From Microcaldota archaeon (lineage in GTDB: Archaea; Micrarchaeota; Micrarchaeia; Micrarchaeales; CABMGC01): a stretch of DNA of 33,478 bases. The position numbers were made by a program, and so were the translations under genes. Below are positions 23,076 to 30,109 of the stretch, piece by piece (positions within the stretch are counted from its first letter, which is position 1; every line of letters starts with the position of its first letter). The DNA lies in contig JAGWGW010000009.1 in the NCBI GenBank assembly GCA_028867135.1, forward strand, positions 1-33,478, read 5' to 3'. A model generated the notes under the pieces. It had not been told where the DNA came from, ran no database searches, and worked only from the letters and a program-made list of their open reading frames with translations.

Positions 23076-24191
23076 TTAAGCTTTATCGTAAATCATCGTT
23101 ATTACGTCGCCGTCGGCTACTTCGTGCTCGGTGCCCACCTTCTGGTTCACGAATTTGGCGCTGGAGCCGGTTATGTTCGCGAATTTCGCGTTTTTCGCAG
23201 TTTTCGAGTTGAGCTTCTTTGCAACATCCATCACTGTAGCGCCTTTCTTCATTATCATAGGCTTCTCGAAATCTGGCTTGCCGTCCCTGGGCTTCAGGTA
23301 CAGGCGCACGAGATCGAGCCTGCTGAATACCTCCGCCTTGAGCTGCTCTATGTTTATGCTTTTGGTCACGCTTATCGGTATCACTGCCATCCCCGTTCTG
23401 CTCCTTATCTCGTTTATGTACTTAGTTAGCGAGGCACCGTCAACCACGTCTATCTTGTTGAGCGCGACTATCCCTTTCATGTAGGTGCAGTTGCCGGCTA
23501 TCACGTCAAGAAGGTCGTCTACGCTTGAGTCCTGCCAGAAGATTATCTCTGCGTTAAATATACCGAACTCCTTGAGTATGTCTATTATCGTTTTCCTGTC
23601 AGGCACCTTGAATTTCCCGCTCTCTATCTTCATGCCGAGCGTATCCTTCCTCTCGAACTTTATGCTGGGAGCTTTCTTGTTCACCCTTATGTTTAGCGCC
23701 TCGAGCTCGTCGATAAGGCTGTAGATGTGGCTTGGCTCCTTCGCGTCTATAAGGAACAGTATCATGTCCGAAACCCTGACGACGCTTATTATCTTCCGCC
23801 CTTCGCCTTTCCCAATGCGAGCGCCGACAATCAGCCCTGGAAGATCAAGGACCTGTATGTTGGCTCCGGAATATCCCATCATGCCGGGAATGACGTCTAT
23901 CGTTGTGAAGGCGTAATCCGCAACCTTGGATTCGACGTCCGTGAGCTTCTTTAGGAGCGATGATTTCCCTGCGTTGGGGAATCCAACAAGCGCGACTGTC
24001 GCATCGCCGGTCTTCTTGACGGAGAAACCTGTGCCTTTCCTTCCGTGCTTCTGCTCCATCTCCTTTCTTATGTTCGCGATCTTGGCCCTGAGCAGCCCGA
24101 GGTGCTTGTTAGTAGCCTTGTTGTATTTTGTCTTTGAGTACTCCTCTTGGAGCTCCTCAAGTTTTTTGCTTAGATGCTCGTTTCCAGCCAT
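23076..24191 (-). CDS. DRG-family (OBG-like) GTPase with TGS domain
   Basis: This 371-residue translation-linked GTPase belongs to the developmentally regulated GTP-binding (DRG/Rbg) group of archaea and eukaryotes. It has an N-terminal helical region (1-55), G1 GFPNAGKS at 70-77, switch I with the TTID threonines near 96-97, G3 DLPG at 116-119, and G4 ALNKID. A DRG-type insertion interrupts the G domain, and a C-terminal TGS domain (about 300-371) ends DGDVITMIYDKA. It probably associates with ribosomes. The ATG is about 25 bp from TATA-like GATATAAG, so the mRNA is likely leaderless. Confidence 0.95.
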   Translation of the reverse strand: MAGNEHLSKKLEELQEEYSKTKYNKATNKHLGLLRAKIANIRKEMEQKHGRKGTGFSVKKTGDATVALVGFPNAGKSSLLKKLTDVESKVADYAFTTIDVIPGMMGYSGANIQVLDLPGLIVGARIGKGEGRKIISVVRVSDMILFLIDAKEPSHIYSLIDELEALNIRVNKKAPSIKFERKDTLGMKIESGKFKVPDRKTIIDILKEFGIFNAEIIFWQDSSVDDLLDVIAGNCTYMKGIVALNKIDVVDGASLTKYINEIRSRTGMAVIPISVTKSINIEQLKAEVFSRLDLVRLYLKPRDGKPDFEKPMIMKKGATVMDVAKKLNSKTAKNAKFANITGSSAKFVNQKVGTEHEVADGDVITMIYDKA

Positions 24192-24245
24192 AAAAACCGC
24201 GTTTGTTTGCCGTCTTATATCTTAATGTGTAATATTTTACATCTT

Positions 24246-24258
24246 GTTTATATATTTG
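24246..24258 (+). promoter_or_regulatory. Promoter (TATA box) of the 16-residue peptide gene
   Basis: GTTTATATATTTG is a strong archaeal TATA box. Transcription would start near 24278, leaving a leader of about 13 nt with GTGA (24282-24285) a few bases before ATG 24291. The box does not serve the upstream minus-strand DRG gene, which has its own. Confidence 0.6.
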
Positions 24259-24290
24259 ATATCGCAATCATTTACTGCAAAGTGAATCAA

Positions 24291-24341
24291 ATGGCAAAGA
24301 AGAAGGCACATAAGAAGGCGCATAAGAAGAGGAAAAGATAA
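24291..24341 (+). CDS. 16-residue Lys/His/Arg peptide, MAKKKAHKKAHKKRKR
   Basis: A minimal gene of 17 codons including the stop. It encodes only M, A, K, H and R, with a duplicated KKAH unit and about eleven positive charges. It has its own TATA box, a leader with a Shine-Dalgarno-like GTGA and a T-rich terminator directly after it, so it looks like an independent transcription unit, not chance. The composition recalls tiny rRNA-binding ribosomal proteins such as eL41 or bacterial Thx, but it is shorter and has no sequence match that can be claimed. A nucleic-acid-binding role is the natural inference. A non-coding transcript remains possible. Confidence 0.5.
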   Translation: MAKKKAHKKAHKKRKR

Positions 24342-24352
24342 GAGGGATTGAG

Positions 24353-24378
24353 TTTTTTCTTTTTTATCTTTTTCCTTT
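24353..24378 (+). terminator. T-rich archaeal terminator
   Basis: An almost uninterrupted T-tract (three T-runs broken by C or A) begins 11 bp after the stop of the 16-residue peptide gene and ends before the convergent SRP54 stop. Oligo-T on the coding strand is the usual archaeal terminator. Confidence 0.65.
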
Positions 24379-24385
24379 TCATTCT

Positions 24386-25690
24386 TTACATTCCGGGCAT
24401 GAACTTTGAGATGTTTTTCTTCAGGTCACGGTTGTTCTTGAACATCGTCGCGAATTTCTTCATCTTGTTGAAGTCGCTTATCAGTTCTCTGACGTCCTTT
24501 TCTGTTGTGCCGCTGCCTTTTGCTATCCTTGCAATCCTGCTGTGCTCTTTTACCAGCCTGTCGCTATTTCTCTCCTTCCTTGTCATGGAGCTTATTATCG
24601 AGCCGTATTTCTTGAGCTTCGTCTCGCCAGTTTCCAATACGTCCTTAGGTACATCTGACATGCCCATCATGCCGAGTATGTTCTTCATGGGTCCGACGTT
24701 CTGCATGGCCTTGAGCTGCTTGTAGAATGTGTCGAAGCTGAGGTTCTCGATGTCGGCTTCATCTTCCTTTATGTTTGCGCTCTTGACAGCTTCTTGGACC
24801 TTGAGCACGAGGGATTCCAGGTCAGGCATCCCAAGGAGCCTCCCCACGAACTTCTTGGAGTCGTAGGCCTCAAGCGCGTTCAGCTTCTCCCCGGTGCCTA
24901 TGAACGTGATACTCGTTTTAGATGCGGATACCGCACTGAGCGCGCCACCTCCCTTCCCTGAGCCGTCGAGCTTGGTGACTATGACCCCTGTGAGCTTTAT
25001 CCTGTTGTCGAATTCCGTGGCTTGCCTGCCTGCTACCTGCCCTATGTCAGCATTGATGACCAGCATCTTCTCGTCAGGCTTGAACTCGTCATTTATGAGC
25101 TTCAGCTCCTTCGCAAGCTCCGCATCCATCGCGTTCCGCCCTCCAGAATCGCAGATTATGACCTTTCTGCCTTTTAGCTCCTCAAGACCAGCCCGGATGG
25201 TCTTCCTTATGTCCTTCTCGTCCTTCCTGCCGAAGAATGCCACATTTGACTGCTTTGCAAGGGTCTCTAGTTGCTCGAATGCCGCGGGCCTCGATATGTC
25301 GCAGCATATTAGCCCAGCGCTAAGGCCCCTGTCCTGATAGAACTTCGCGAGCTTTGCTGCGGTTGTCGTCTTTCCGGACCCGTATATGCCTACAAGAAGT
25401 ATCCTCTTTGGCACTATCTCGGGAGCGTAGGAATCGCCCATCATCCCGACCAGCTCCTCGTACACCATGTTTGTGATGTAGTCCTTGGGGCTTATTCCGG
25501 ACGGGAGCTTCTCCTTTAGCGCGGCGTCCTCTATCTTCTTGGTAAAGGAGAATACCACATTTATGTCCACATCTGATGATATCAGCGCCTTCTGGAGCTC
25601 CTTTGTGAATTCCTTGATCGACTTCGCATCGATTATGGTAGCTCCGCTAAGCCTTGCGATCGCCTTTCTGAGCCCTTCTCCTAAATCCAT
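24386..25690 (-). CDS. srp54: Signal recognition particle GTPase SRP54
   Basis: This 434-residue SRP54/Ffh targets ribosomes making membrane and secreted proteins to the translocon. It has the N-terminal four-helix bundle (1-90) and the G domain with G1 GIYGSGKT, DISRPAAFEQL, and G4 TKLDGSGKGGGAL. The usual DTAGR of G3 reads DSGGR. The C-terminal methionine-rich M domain (about 295-434) contains MKNILGMMGM and a helix-turn-helix that binds SRP RNA, followed by SRIARIAKGSG. ATG 25690 (MDLGEGLRKAI) fits the family start. A 16-bp palindrome lies 18 bp upstream of it in the leader. No SRP RNA gene was found in the window. Confidence 0.97.
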   Translation of the reverse strand: MDLGEGLRKAIARLSGATIIDAKSIKEFTKELQKALISSDVDINVVFSFTKKIEDAALKEKLPSGISPKDYITNMVYEELVGMMGDSYAPEIVPKRILLVGIYGSGKTTTAAKLAKFYQDRGLSAGLICCDISRPAAFEQLETLAKQSNVAFFGRKDEKDIRKTIRAGLEELKGRKVIICDSGGRNAMDAELAKELKLINDEFKPDEKMLVINADIGQVAGRQATEFDNRIKLTGVIVTKLDGSGKGGGALSAVSASKTSITFIGTGEKLNALEAYDSKKFVGRLLGMPDLESLVLKVQEAVKSANIKEDEADIENLSFDTFYKQLKAMQNVGPMKNILGMMGMSDVPKDVLETGETKLKKYGSIISSMTRKERNSDRLVKEHSRIARIAKGSGTTEKDVRELISDFNKMKKFATMFKNNRDLKKNISKFMPGM

Positions 25691-25707
25691 GCTGAAAACC
25701 AAATTGC

Positions 25708-25723
25708 AGGCGGTTAACCGCCT
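25708..25723. promoter_or_regulatory. Perfect 16-bp palindrome upstream of srp54
   Basis: AGGCGGTTAACCGCCT is its own reverse complement. It lies in the expected 5' leader of srp54, whose TATA-like sequences on the minus strand are at about 25764-25773 or 25748-25756. It could be an operator or a leader hairpin with a 6-bp GC-rich stem and TTAA loop. Confidence 0.55.
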
Positions 25724-25781
25724 ATGGACAAATAGCCTTTACAATACATAATTAAGAATTTTGGTATATAAAGATATGCAG

Positions 25782-25889
25782 GGGCTCATAGCTCAGCCTG
25801 GTCAGAGCGCCGGTCTTATACTTCAAGTTTTCTTATGGGAACTTGGATATGATAGCCGGATGTCGTGAGTTCAAATCTCACTGGGCCCA
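25782..25889 (+). tRNA. tRNA-Ile (UAU) with 33-nt intron
   Basis: Acceptor GGGCTCA (25782-25788) pairs with TGGGCCC (25882-25888), with discriminator A at 25889. D-stem GCTC/GAGC. Anticodon stem CCGGT (25810-25814)/GCCGG (25855-25859), closing with U-G. T-stem GTGAG/CTCAC with loop TTCAAAT. Removing the intron at 37/38 gives loop CTTATAA and anticodon UAU, which reads AUA. The acceptor resembles archaeal Ile tRNAs. Most archaea read AUA with a CAU tRNA modified by agmatidine. CCA is not encoded. Confidence 0.9.
25821..25853 (+). other. Archaeal tRNA intron with canonical bulge-helix-bulge
   Basis: The inner helix TTCAAG (25822-25827) pairs with CTTGGA (25842-25847). The 5' bulge is TA^C and the 3' bulge AT^A. 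Between them, loop bases CTTA face TATG with one U-U mismatch. Both cuts fall after the second bulge base, the standard rule for the archaeal splicing endonuclease. Confidence 0.85.
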
Positions 25890-25893
25890 TCGC

Positions 25894-26292
25894 TCATTTC
25901 CGAGGAGACAGGGCCGTTATTGCAATAATCAAGATCAGCAGAAACATCGCCAACCCATAGACGCAGGGCGGCTGGCCGAATATGTCAAGAGTTGTGCATG
26001 ACGTGTTGCCCAGCACGGTGAGCGTCAGGTACGTTGCAAATGACATGCCGAGCAGCGACAGCACCAACATTGCAAGCGCTTTCATTCTCCTTGTTGCCAT
26101 GAAAAGCAGCGACGAGAATATGAAAATCACTAGGTACACAATGAAGCCGTAGAAGCAGCTTGGCAATCCGAAGTAGAATACCTCGCATCCTGGTATTCCG
26201 GATAGGAATGTGTACGCTGTCAGATACCCTGAGAAGAGAGTCCCGGCAAGTGCGAAAACAGTAATGGTCTTGGTATAGGTCTTGGCATCCAT
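25894..26292 (-). CDS. Four-helix membrane protein with two Cys-pair repeats, unknown function
   Basis: This 132-residue protein has four transmembrane helices and an internal duplication. Each half has a helix pair separated by a loop with two cysteines, ending C-[FV]-Y-G: Cys36...Cys46-FYG in the first half, Cys99...Cys110-VYG in the second, each preceded by a YLT-containing helix (SGYLTAYTFL, ATYLTLTVL). The positions suggest both Cys pairs face the same side of the membrane and could form disulfides or relay electrons, somewhat like VKOR/DsbB proteins, but the CxxC motif of VKOR is absent. Only 4 bp separate it from the upstream tRNA-Ile. TATA-like TTTTTATAAC lies about 30 bp before its ATG. 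Confidence 0.75.
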   Translation of the reverse strand: MDAKTYTKTITVFALAGTLFSGYLTAYTFLSGIPGCEVFYFGLPSCFYGFIVYLVIFIFSSLLFMATRRMKALAMLVLSLLGMSFATYLTLTVLGNTSCTTLDIFGQPPCVYGLAMFLLILIIAITALSPRK

Positions 26293-26367
26293 CGTAACAC
26301 AAAATGATTACGCTGCGCTGTTATAAAAATCCGACGACAAAGGTAAAACTCGGTTATAATGCTGTGT

Positions 26368-27471
26368 TCATTTGGAGAGGATTTGCTCTATGCTGTCGCA
26401 TACGTACTTTATCTCGTCTTTTGTGAGGTTCGGGCTGCTTGGCAGGTTTATGCCCCTTGCTGAGAGATCCTGAGCCACGGGCAGGCTCCTGCTGCTCTTG
26501 TACATCGGCAGCATGTGGAGCGGGTAGAAGAAGGGCCTTGTCTCGATTCCCTTCCTCTTAAGCTGATCCATGAGCCTGTTCCTCTTGCTCTTGTCGATGA
26601 GAATTGAGTAGTACCAGTATACGTTCTTGGCCCAAGGCATCTCAGGCTGCGTTACGACTCCGTCGATGCCGTCGAGGAAGGCATTGTAGTGCGATGCCAT
26701 CTTCCTTTTTTGGACGACAATCTGCTTTATCTTCTTGATCTGGGCTGCGCCTATCGCGGCCTGGAGGTTCGTCATGCGGTAGTTGAAACCGATGACATCG
26801 GTCCAGTACTTGTTTCCGTGGCTCTCTTTCAGCTTTGTGCCTTGGTTCCTCAGCACTTGCATCTTCTCTGCAAGTTCCGCATTGTTGGTCAGGCACATGC
26901 CTCCCTCTCCTGTTGTCACTATCTTGTTGCCGTAGAATGAGAAGCAGCTTATGTTGCCGAAAGTGCCGACCTTCCTCCCTTTGTACTCGGCCCCGTGGGC
27001 TTCGGCGGCATCCTCAATCAGATATAGGTCCCTCTCCTCTGCTATCTTTACTATCCTGTCCATGTCGCACGGGTGACCGTAAAGGTGCACTACGACAATG
27101 GCCTTGGTCCTTTTCGTGATCAACCTATCGAGTTCCTCTGGGTCTATGCACCAGTGGTCGCTGGTCGAGTCCGCAAATACGGGCTTGGCGCCGGTGTAGT
27201 GCACGGTATTCGCGTTTGCGATATTTGTAAGTGTAGGTATTACGACTTCGTCACCGTCCTTTACTCCTACCGCTGCAAGGGCGAGATGCAGGGCCGTTGT
27301 GCCGTTTGATGACGAGACACCGTATTTCATGCCTATGTAAGAGGAGAATTCCTTCTCGAAGAGCTCGATGTATTTGCCTTTGGAGCTTATCCAGCCGCTT
27401 TTGACAGCATCTGTTATATTGCCAAGTTCTTCCTTGCCCAACCTTACGTCTACTATTCTTATCTTGTTCAT
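26368..27471 (-). CDS. DegT/DnrJ/EryC1-family sugar aminotransferase
   Basis: This 367-residue PLP enzyme transfers an amino group onto a keto-sugar nucleotide. The PLP lysine is Lys183 in SFYGNKIVTTGEGG. EDAAEAHGAEYKG (around 153-165) holds the cofactor-ring Asp, and SSNGTTALHLAL (53-64) binds the phosphate. ETRPFFYPLHMLP near the C-terminus is also typical. It begins 6 nt after the FdtA-like cupin gene, mirroring fdtA-fdtB pairs where the ketoisomerase makes the 3-keto sugar and the aminotransferase makes the 3-amino sugar. 4-aminotransferases (such as perosamine synthase) are in the same family, so regiochemistry rests on the neighbour. Confidence 0.93.
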   Translation of the reverse strand: MNKIRIVDVRLGKEELGNITDAVKSGWISSKGKYIELFEKEFSSYIGMKYGVSSSNGTTALHLALAAVGVKDGDEVVIPTLTNIANANTVHYTGAKPVFADSTSDHWCIDPEELDRLITKRTKAIVVVHLYGHPCDMDRIVKIAEERDLYLIEDAAEAHGAEYKGRKVGTFGNISCFSFYGNKIVTTGEGGMCLTNNAELAEKMQVLRNQGTKLKESHGNKYWTDVIGFNYRMTNLQAAIGAAQIKKIKQIVVQKRKMASHYNAFLDGIDGVVTQPEMPWAKNVYWYYSILIDKSKRNRLMDQLKRKGIETRPFFYPLHMLPMYKSSRSLPVAQDLSARGINLPSSPNLTKDEIKYVCDSIEQILSK

Positions 27472-27477
27472 TAAACA

Positions 27478-27891
27478 TCATCTCGTTGCTCTTTTGAACT
27501 TTGCATAGTCTCTAATGTATTCGCTATCGCGCTTTACGTCATCCACAAGAGCGAGGAGAATGCCGTCCTTAGAGAATCTCCTGAACTCGCGCCACACCAT
27601 AGGCGCTATGTACAGCGCCTTCTTTGGGTCGTTCATCGTTATTCTCTTTTTCTGCACTCCGTTGTCAAGTAGCACTTCGAAGCTGCCGCTTATTGCGACT
27701 ATGACTTGCTTCTCGCTCTTGTGCGCGTGAGCGCCTCTTGCCTTGCTCTTCGGCACTCCGTAGAGGTAATATGCTCTCTTGATCTTGAATGGAACCTCCT
27801 TGCCCGATTGAAGGAACGATGCACTGCCCCTTGAATCACGAGCTGTCGGTATGCTCATTAATTTCCAGGACCTGGGGCTGCTTTTTGCCAT
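27478..27891 (-). CDS. FdtA/WxcM-like nucleotide-sugar 3,4-ketoisomerase (cupin)
   Basis: This 137-residue single cupin has the RGAHAHK motif (52-58) with the two catalytic histidines His55 and His57, as in FdtA, which converts dTDP-4-keto-6-deoxyglucose to the 3-keto isomer. Start and end features (IPTARDSRGSASF and VWREFRRFSKDGILLALVDD) also match. The usual substrate is a dTDP sugar, yet no RmlA or RmlB gene is in this window, while a GDP-mannose dehydratase is nearby. TATA at 27916-27926 is centred about 29 bp from the ATG. It is the first gene of a two-gene unit with the aminotransferase. Confidence 0.88.
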   Translation of the reverse strand: MAKSSPRSWKLMSIPTARDSRGSASFLQSGKEVPFKIKRAYYLYGVPKSKARGAHAHKSEKQVIVAISGSFEVLLDNGVQKKRITMNDPKKALYIAPMVWREFRRFSKDGILLALVDDVKRDSEYIRDYAKFKRATR

Positions 27892-27915
27892 AAAATCTAT
27901 TTTATATTGTTGCTC

Positions 27916-27926
27916 TTATATATTTA
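27916..27926. promoter_or_regulatory. Shared TATA box (ketoisomerase / glycosyltransferase)
   Basis: TTATATATTTA is the one strong box between the divergent cupin start (27891) and glycosyltransferase start (27950). Its centre is about 29 bp from each ATG, so both directions would give leaderless or nearly leaderless mRNAs. Confidence 0.55.
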
Positions 27927-27949
27927 TGGATTTTAGTCCGATTGATTCG

Positions 27950-29011
27950 ATGAAGGTAGCGATTGTCAATGTAACAAAGCCTGTTTCGGGAACCGGGGAC
28001 GGCATGACGGAATATACGTACCAGCTAATCAAGAACCTTGGCAGAGAGGGAGTGCGGGTGGGATCATTTTATGCCTTGACTGAGACGCGAAGGAGAAATA
28101 TGCTTGGCTTGGCGCGGGCGCAGACCTTGTTAAGAAACAAGGTTGCGGGGATCATTGCAGGAAATTACGACATAGTGCATATCACTAATCAGGAAGCTGG
28201 GTTTGTTGCAAAGGAGCTTAAAAAACAGGGATACTATGGGAGAATAGTGACGACTGTGCACGATACCATGAGGTTGAGAGATGATCTGCACAGGGGTGCG
28301 AAGCAGAAAATCTACAACTACCTAGTCAGGCATCATGTAAAAGACGCGATGGACTACTCTGATGAGTTGATATTCGACGAGCCTAAGACGATGAAGGAAC
28401 TAGGCTCTTTCGGAAGGTTTGGCAGGTATAAAATTGTATTTTTGGGGGTGGATGAAAGGTTTGCGGCAAAAAAGGCGAAACGCAAAGGTCCGAAATTCGT
28501 CGTTGGATATCTTGGTTCTTTCGCGCACAACAAGAACGTAGGGTTCGTACTTAGGGCCGCAGAGCTGATGAGGAATGAGAAAGGTTTCAGGTTTGATATA
28601 TACGGCAGCGGAGGGGAGATAGACTCGCTGGTAAGCTATAAGAAGGCCAACGGCCTTGAAAACGTGCGCTTTTTGGGATTTGCACCTGAAAACAGGAAGA
28701 GAGAGATATACGACGGTTTTGACGCTTTCGTCTTCCCCACAGTTGGTGAAGTTTGGTCAATACCGATAATGGAGGCCATGGCAAGGGAGCTCCCGGTGAT
28801 AATACCAAGGTCCTCTGACATTGTTGGTAGTGTGAGGGAGCATTGCCTGGAGGTCAAGGATGAGAAAGGGATGGCGTCTTTGCTCTCGAAATTGAGGAAA
28901 CGCGGCGTTGACAGCGGCTTTGTCAAAGACGCAGCGAAGTTCGCGAGATCGCTTACATGGAGGAGGACGGCAAGAGAGACGTTGAAACATTATAGGGAGC
29001 TGCTTGGCTGA
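27950..29011 (+). CDS. Glycosyltransferase, GT4-like (GT-B fold)
   Basis: This 353-residue protein has two Rossmann domains. The N-terminal MKVAIVNVTKPVSGTGDGMTEY opens with the glycine-rich acceptor loop, and the C-terminal donor domain has FVVGYLGSFAHNKNVGFVLRA, YGSGGEIDSL, FAPENRK, and the E-x7-E type segment VWSIPIMEAMARELPVIIP. It likely transfers a sugar from a nucleotide donor to a lipid or growing glycan on the cytoplasmic face. The start at 27950 is preferred over upstream in-frame codons because those would sit inside or next to the TATA box. It is convergent with and directly abuts the dehydratase gene. Confidence 0.9.
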   Translation: MKVAIVNVTKPVSGTGDGMTEYTYQLIKNLGREGVRVGSFYALTETRRRNMLGLARAQTLLRNKVAGIIAGNYDIVHITNQEAGFVAKELKKQGYYGRIVTTVHDTMRLRDDLHRGAKQKIYNYLVRHHVKDAMDYSDELIFDEPKTMKELGSFGRFGRYKIVFLGVDERFAAKKAKRKGPKFVVGYLGSFAHNKNVGFVLRAAELMRNEKGFRFDIYGSGGEIDSLVSYKKANGLENVRFLGFAPENRKREIYDGFDAFVFPTVGEVWSIPIMEAMARELPVIIPRSSDIVGSVREHCLEVKDEKGMASLLSKLRKRGVDSGFVKDAAKFARSLTWRRTARETLKHYRELLG

Positions 29012-30070
29012 CTATTCGAGAATTTCCCTCCCTTTCTTCTTCATGTCCATCTCCTTGTAGTAAGGAGCATCGAACGGGAATCTCTCGCCTTCCTGCCACA
29101 GATTCCACCTCTTTATGTCCTCCTTTACCATTATCTTTACCAGCTCCTTGAAGCTTGTCTTCGGTTTCCAGCCCAGTTCCTTCCTCGCATTGGCCGGATC
29201 GCCGAGAACCAGGTCGAAATCGTTGTGCCTGAGGAAGGTCCTGTCGCTTTTGACGTATCTGCCAGGGTTTTCCCCTATAACCTTGAATGCCTCTACCACG
29301 AATTCCCTCACCGAATGCGATTCTCCAGTTGCGAGAACATAGTCCTTGGGATTCTTTGAGTTGAGCATGGTGTGCATCGCCTCTACGTATTCTGGGGCAT
29401 AGCCCCAGTCTCTCTTGCTGTCCATATTTCCAAGCCTAAGCTCCTTGGAAAGCCCGAGTTGTATCCTTGCGACCTCATTCGATATCTTCCTGGTCACGAA
29501 TTCGAGGCCCCTGAGAGGCGATTCGTGGTTGAACAGGATCCCCGACACGGAGAACAGTTTGTATGCATCTCTGTATATCTTTGTTACCCAATAGCTGTAC
29601 AGCTTTGCTGCTGCATATGGGCTTACGGGCCTGAATGGTGACTCTTCGTTGAGTTTCTTGTTCTGATACTGCACGGACTTGCCGTACATCTCGCTTGTGC
29701 CAGCGAAGTAGAACCTGATGCTTTCATCGTACATCCTTATCGCCTCCAGGAAATTCAGGGTTGATATTCCGTCTATATTGGCTGTTGCAATGGGAGACTC
29801 GAAGCTTGCACGGACGAAGCTCTGCGCAGCAAGATGGTATATCTCGTCAGGCTGCGATGTCTTTATCGCATCGAGTATGGATGAGAAGTCGGTAATGTCA
29901 GCGGATATTATATTTATCTTGTCGAATATGCCGAGGTAATCGAGGCGCCAGAAGTTCGGTGTGCTCGTCCTCCTGTACATTCCGTAGACTTCGTAGCCTT
30001 TATCAAGAAGGTATTTGGACAGATATGCGCCGTCCTGACCTGTGACCCCAGAAACCAGTGCTTTTTTCAT
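29012..30070 (-). CDS. gmd: GDP-mannose 4,6-dehydratase
   Basis: This 352-residue short-chain dehydrogenase/reductase converts GDP-mannose to GDP-4-keto-6-deoxymannose, the branch point to GDP-fucose, -rhamnose and -perosamine. The NADP motif GVTGQDGAYLSKYL is near the N-terminus. YGMYRRTSTPN, AAQSFVRASFE, AGTSEMYGKS and the catalytic Tyr/Lys in SPYAAAKLYSYW follow. FNHESPLRGLEFVTRKI, RDWGYAPEYVEAM and ATGESHSVREF are Gmd landmarks. ATG 30070 is used; upstream in-frame TTG 30097 adds nine residues. TATA-like elements lie at 30079-30087 and 30103-30110. The next enzymes are probably in the aminotransferase/ketoisomerase unit. Confidence 0.95.
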   Translation of the reverse strand: MKKALVSGVTGQDGAYLSKYLLDKGYEVYGMYRRTSTPNFWRLDYLGIFDKINIISADITDFSSILDAIKTSQPDEIYHLAAQSFVRASFESPIATANIDGISTLNFLEAIRMYDESIRFYFAGTSEMYGKSVQYQNKKLNEESPFRPVSPYAAAKLYSYWVTKIYRDAYKLFSVSGILFNHESPLRGLEFVTRKISNEVARIQLGLSKELRLGNMDSKRDWGYAPEYVEAMHTMLNSKNPKDYVLATGESHSVREFVVEAFKVIGENPGRYVKSDRTFLRHNDFDLVLGDPANARKELGWKPKTSFKELVKIMVKEDIKRWNLWQEGERFPFDAPYYKEMDMKKKGREILE

Positions 30071-30109
30071 GCTGATACCATTTATAGACGTTCCCAATTG
30101 ATATAAACT

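Noticed and set aside
24291-24341. Direct identification of the 16-residue peptide as ribosomal protein eL41
   Set aside because: Size class and charge are similar, but eL41 is longer, rich in Arg/Trp/Met, and has no KKAH repeat; the sequence does not support the name.
25894-26292. VKOR family assignment for the four-helix membrane protein
   Set aside because: The CxxC redox motif and loop cysteines of VKOR are absent; only the general helix and Cys layout is similar.
27851-27949. Upstream starts for the GT4 glycosyltransferase
   Set aside because: They would place the start inside the divergent cupin gene or on the TATA box; MKVAIVNV at 27950 is a standard GT-B start.
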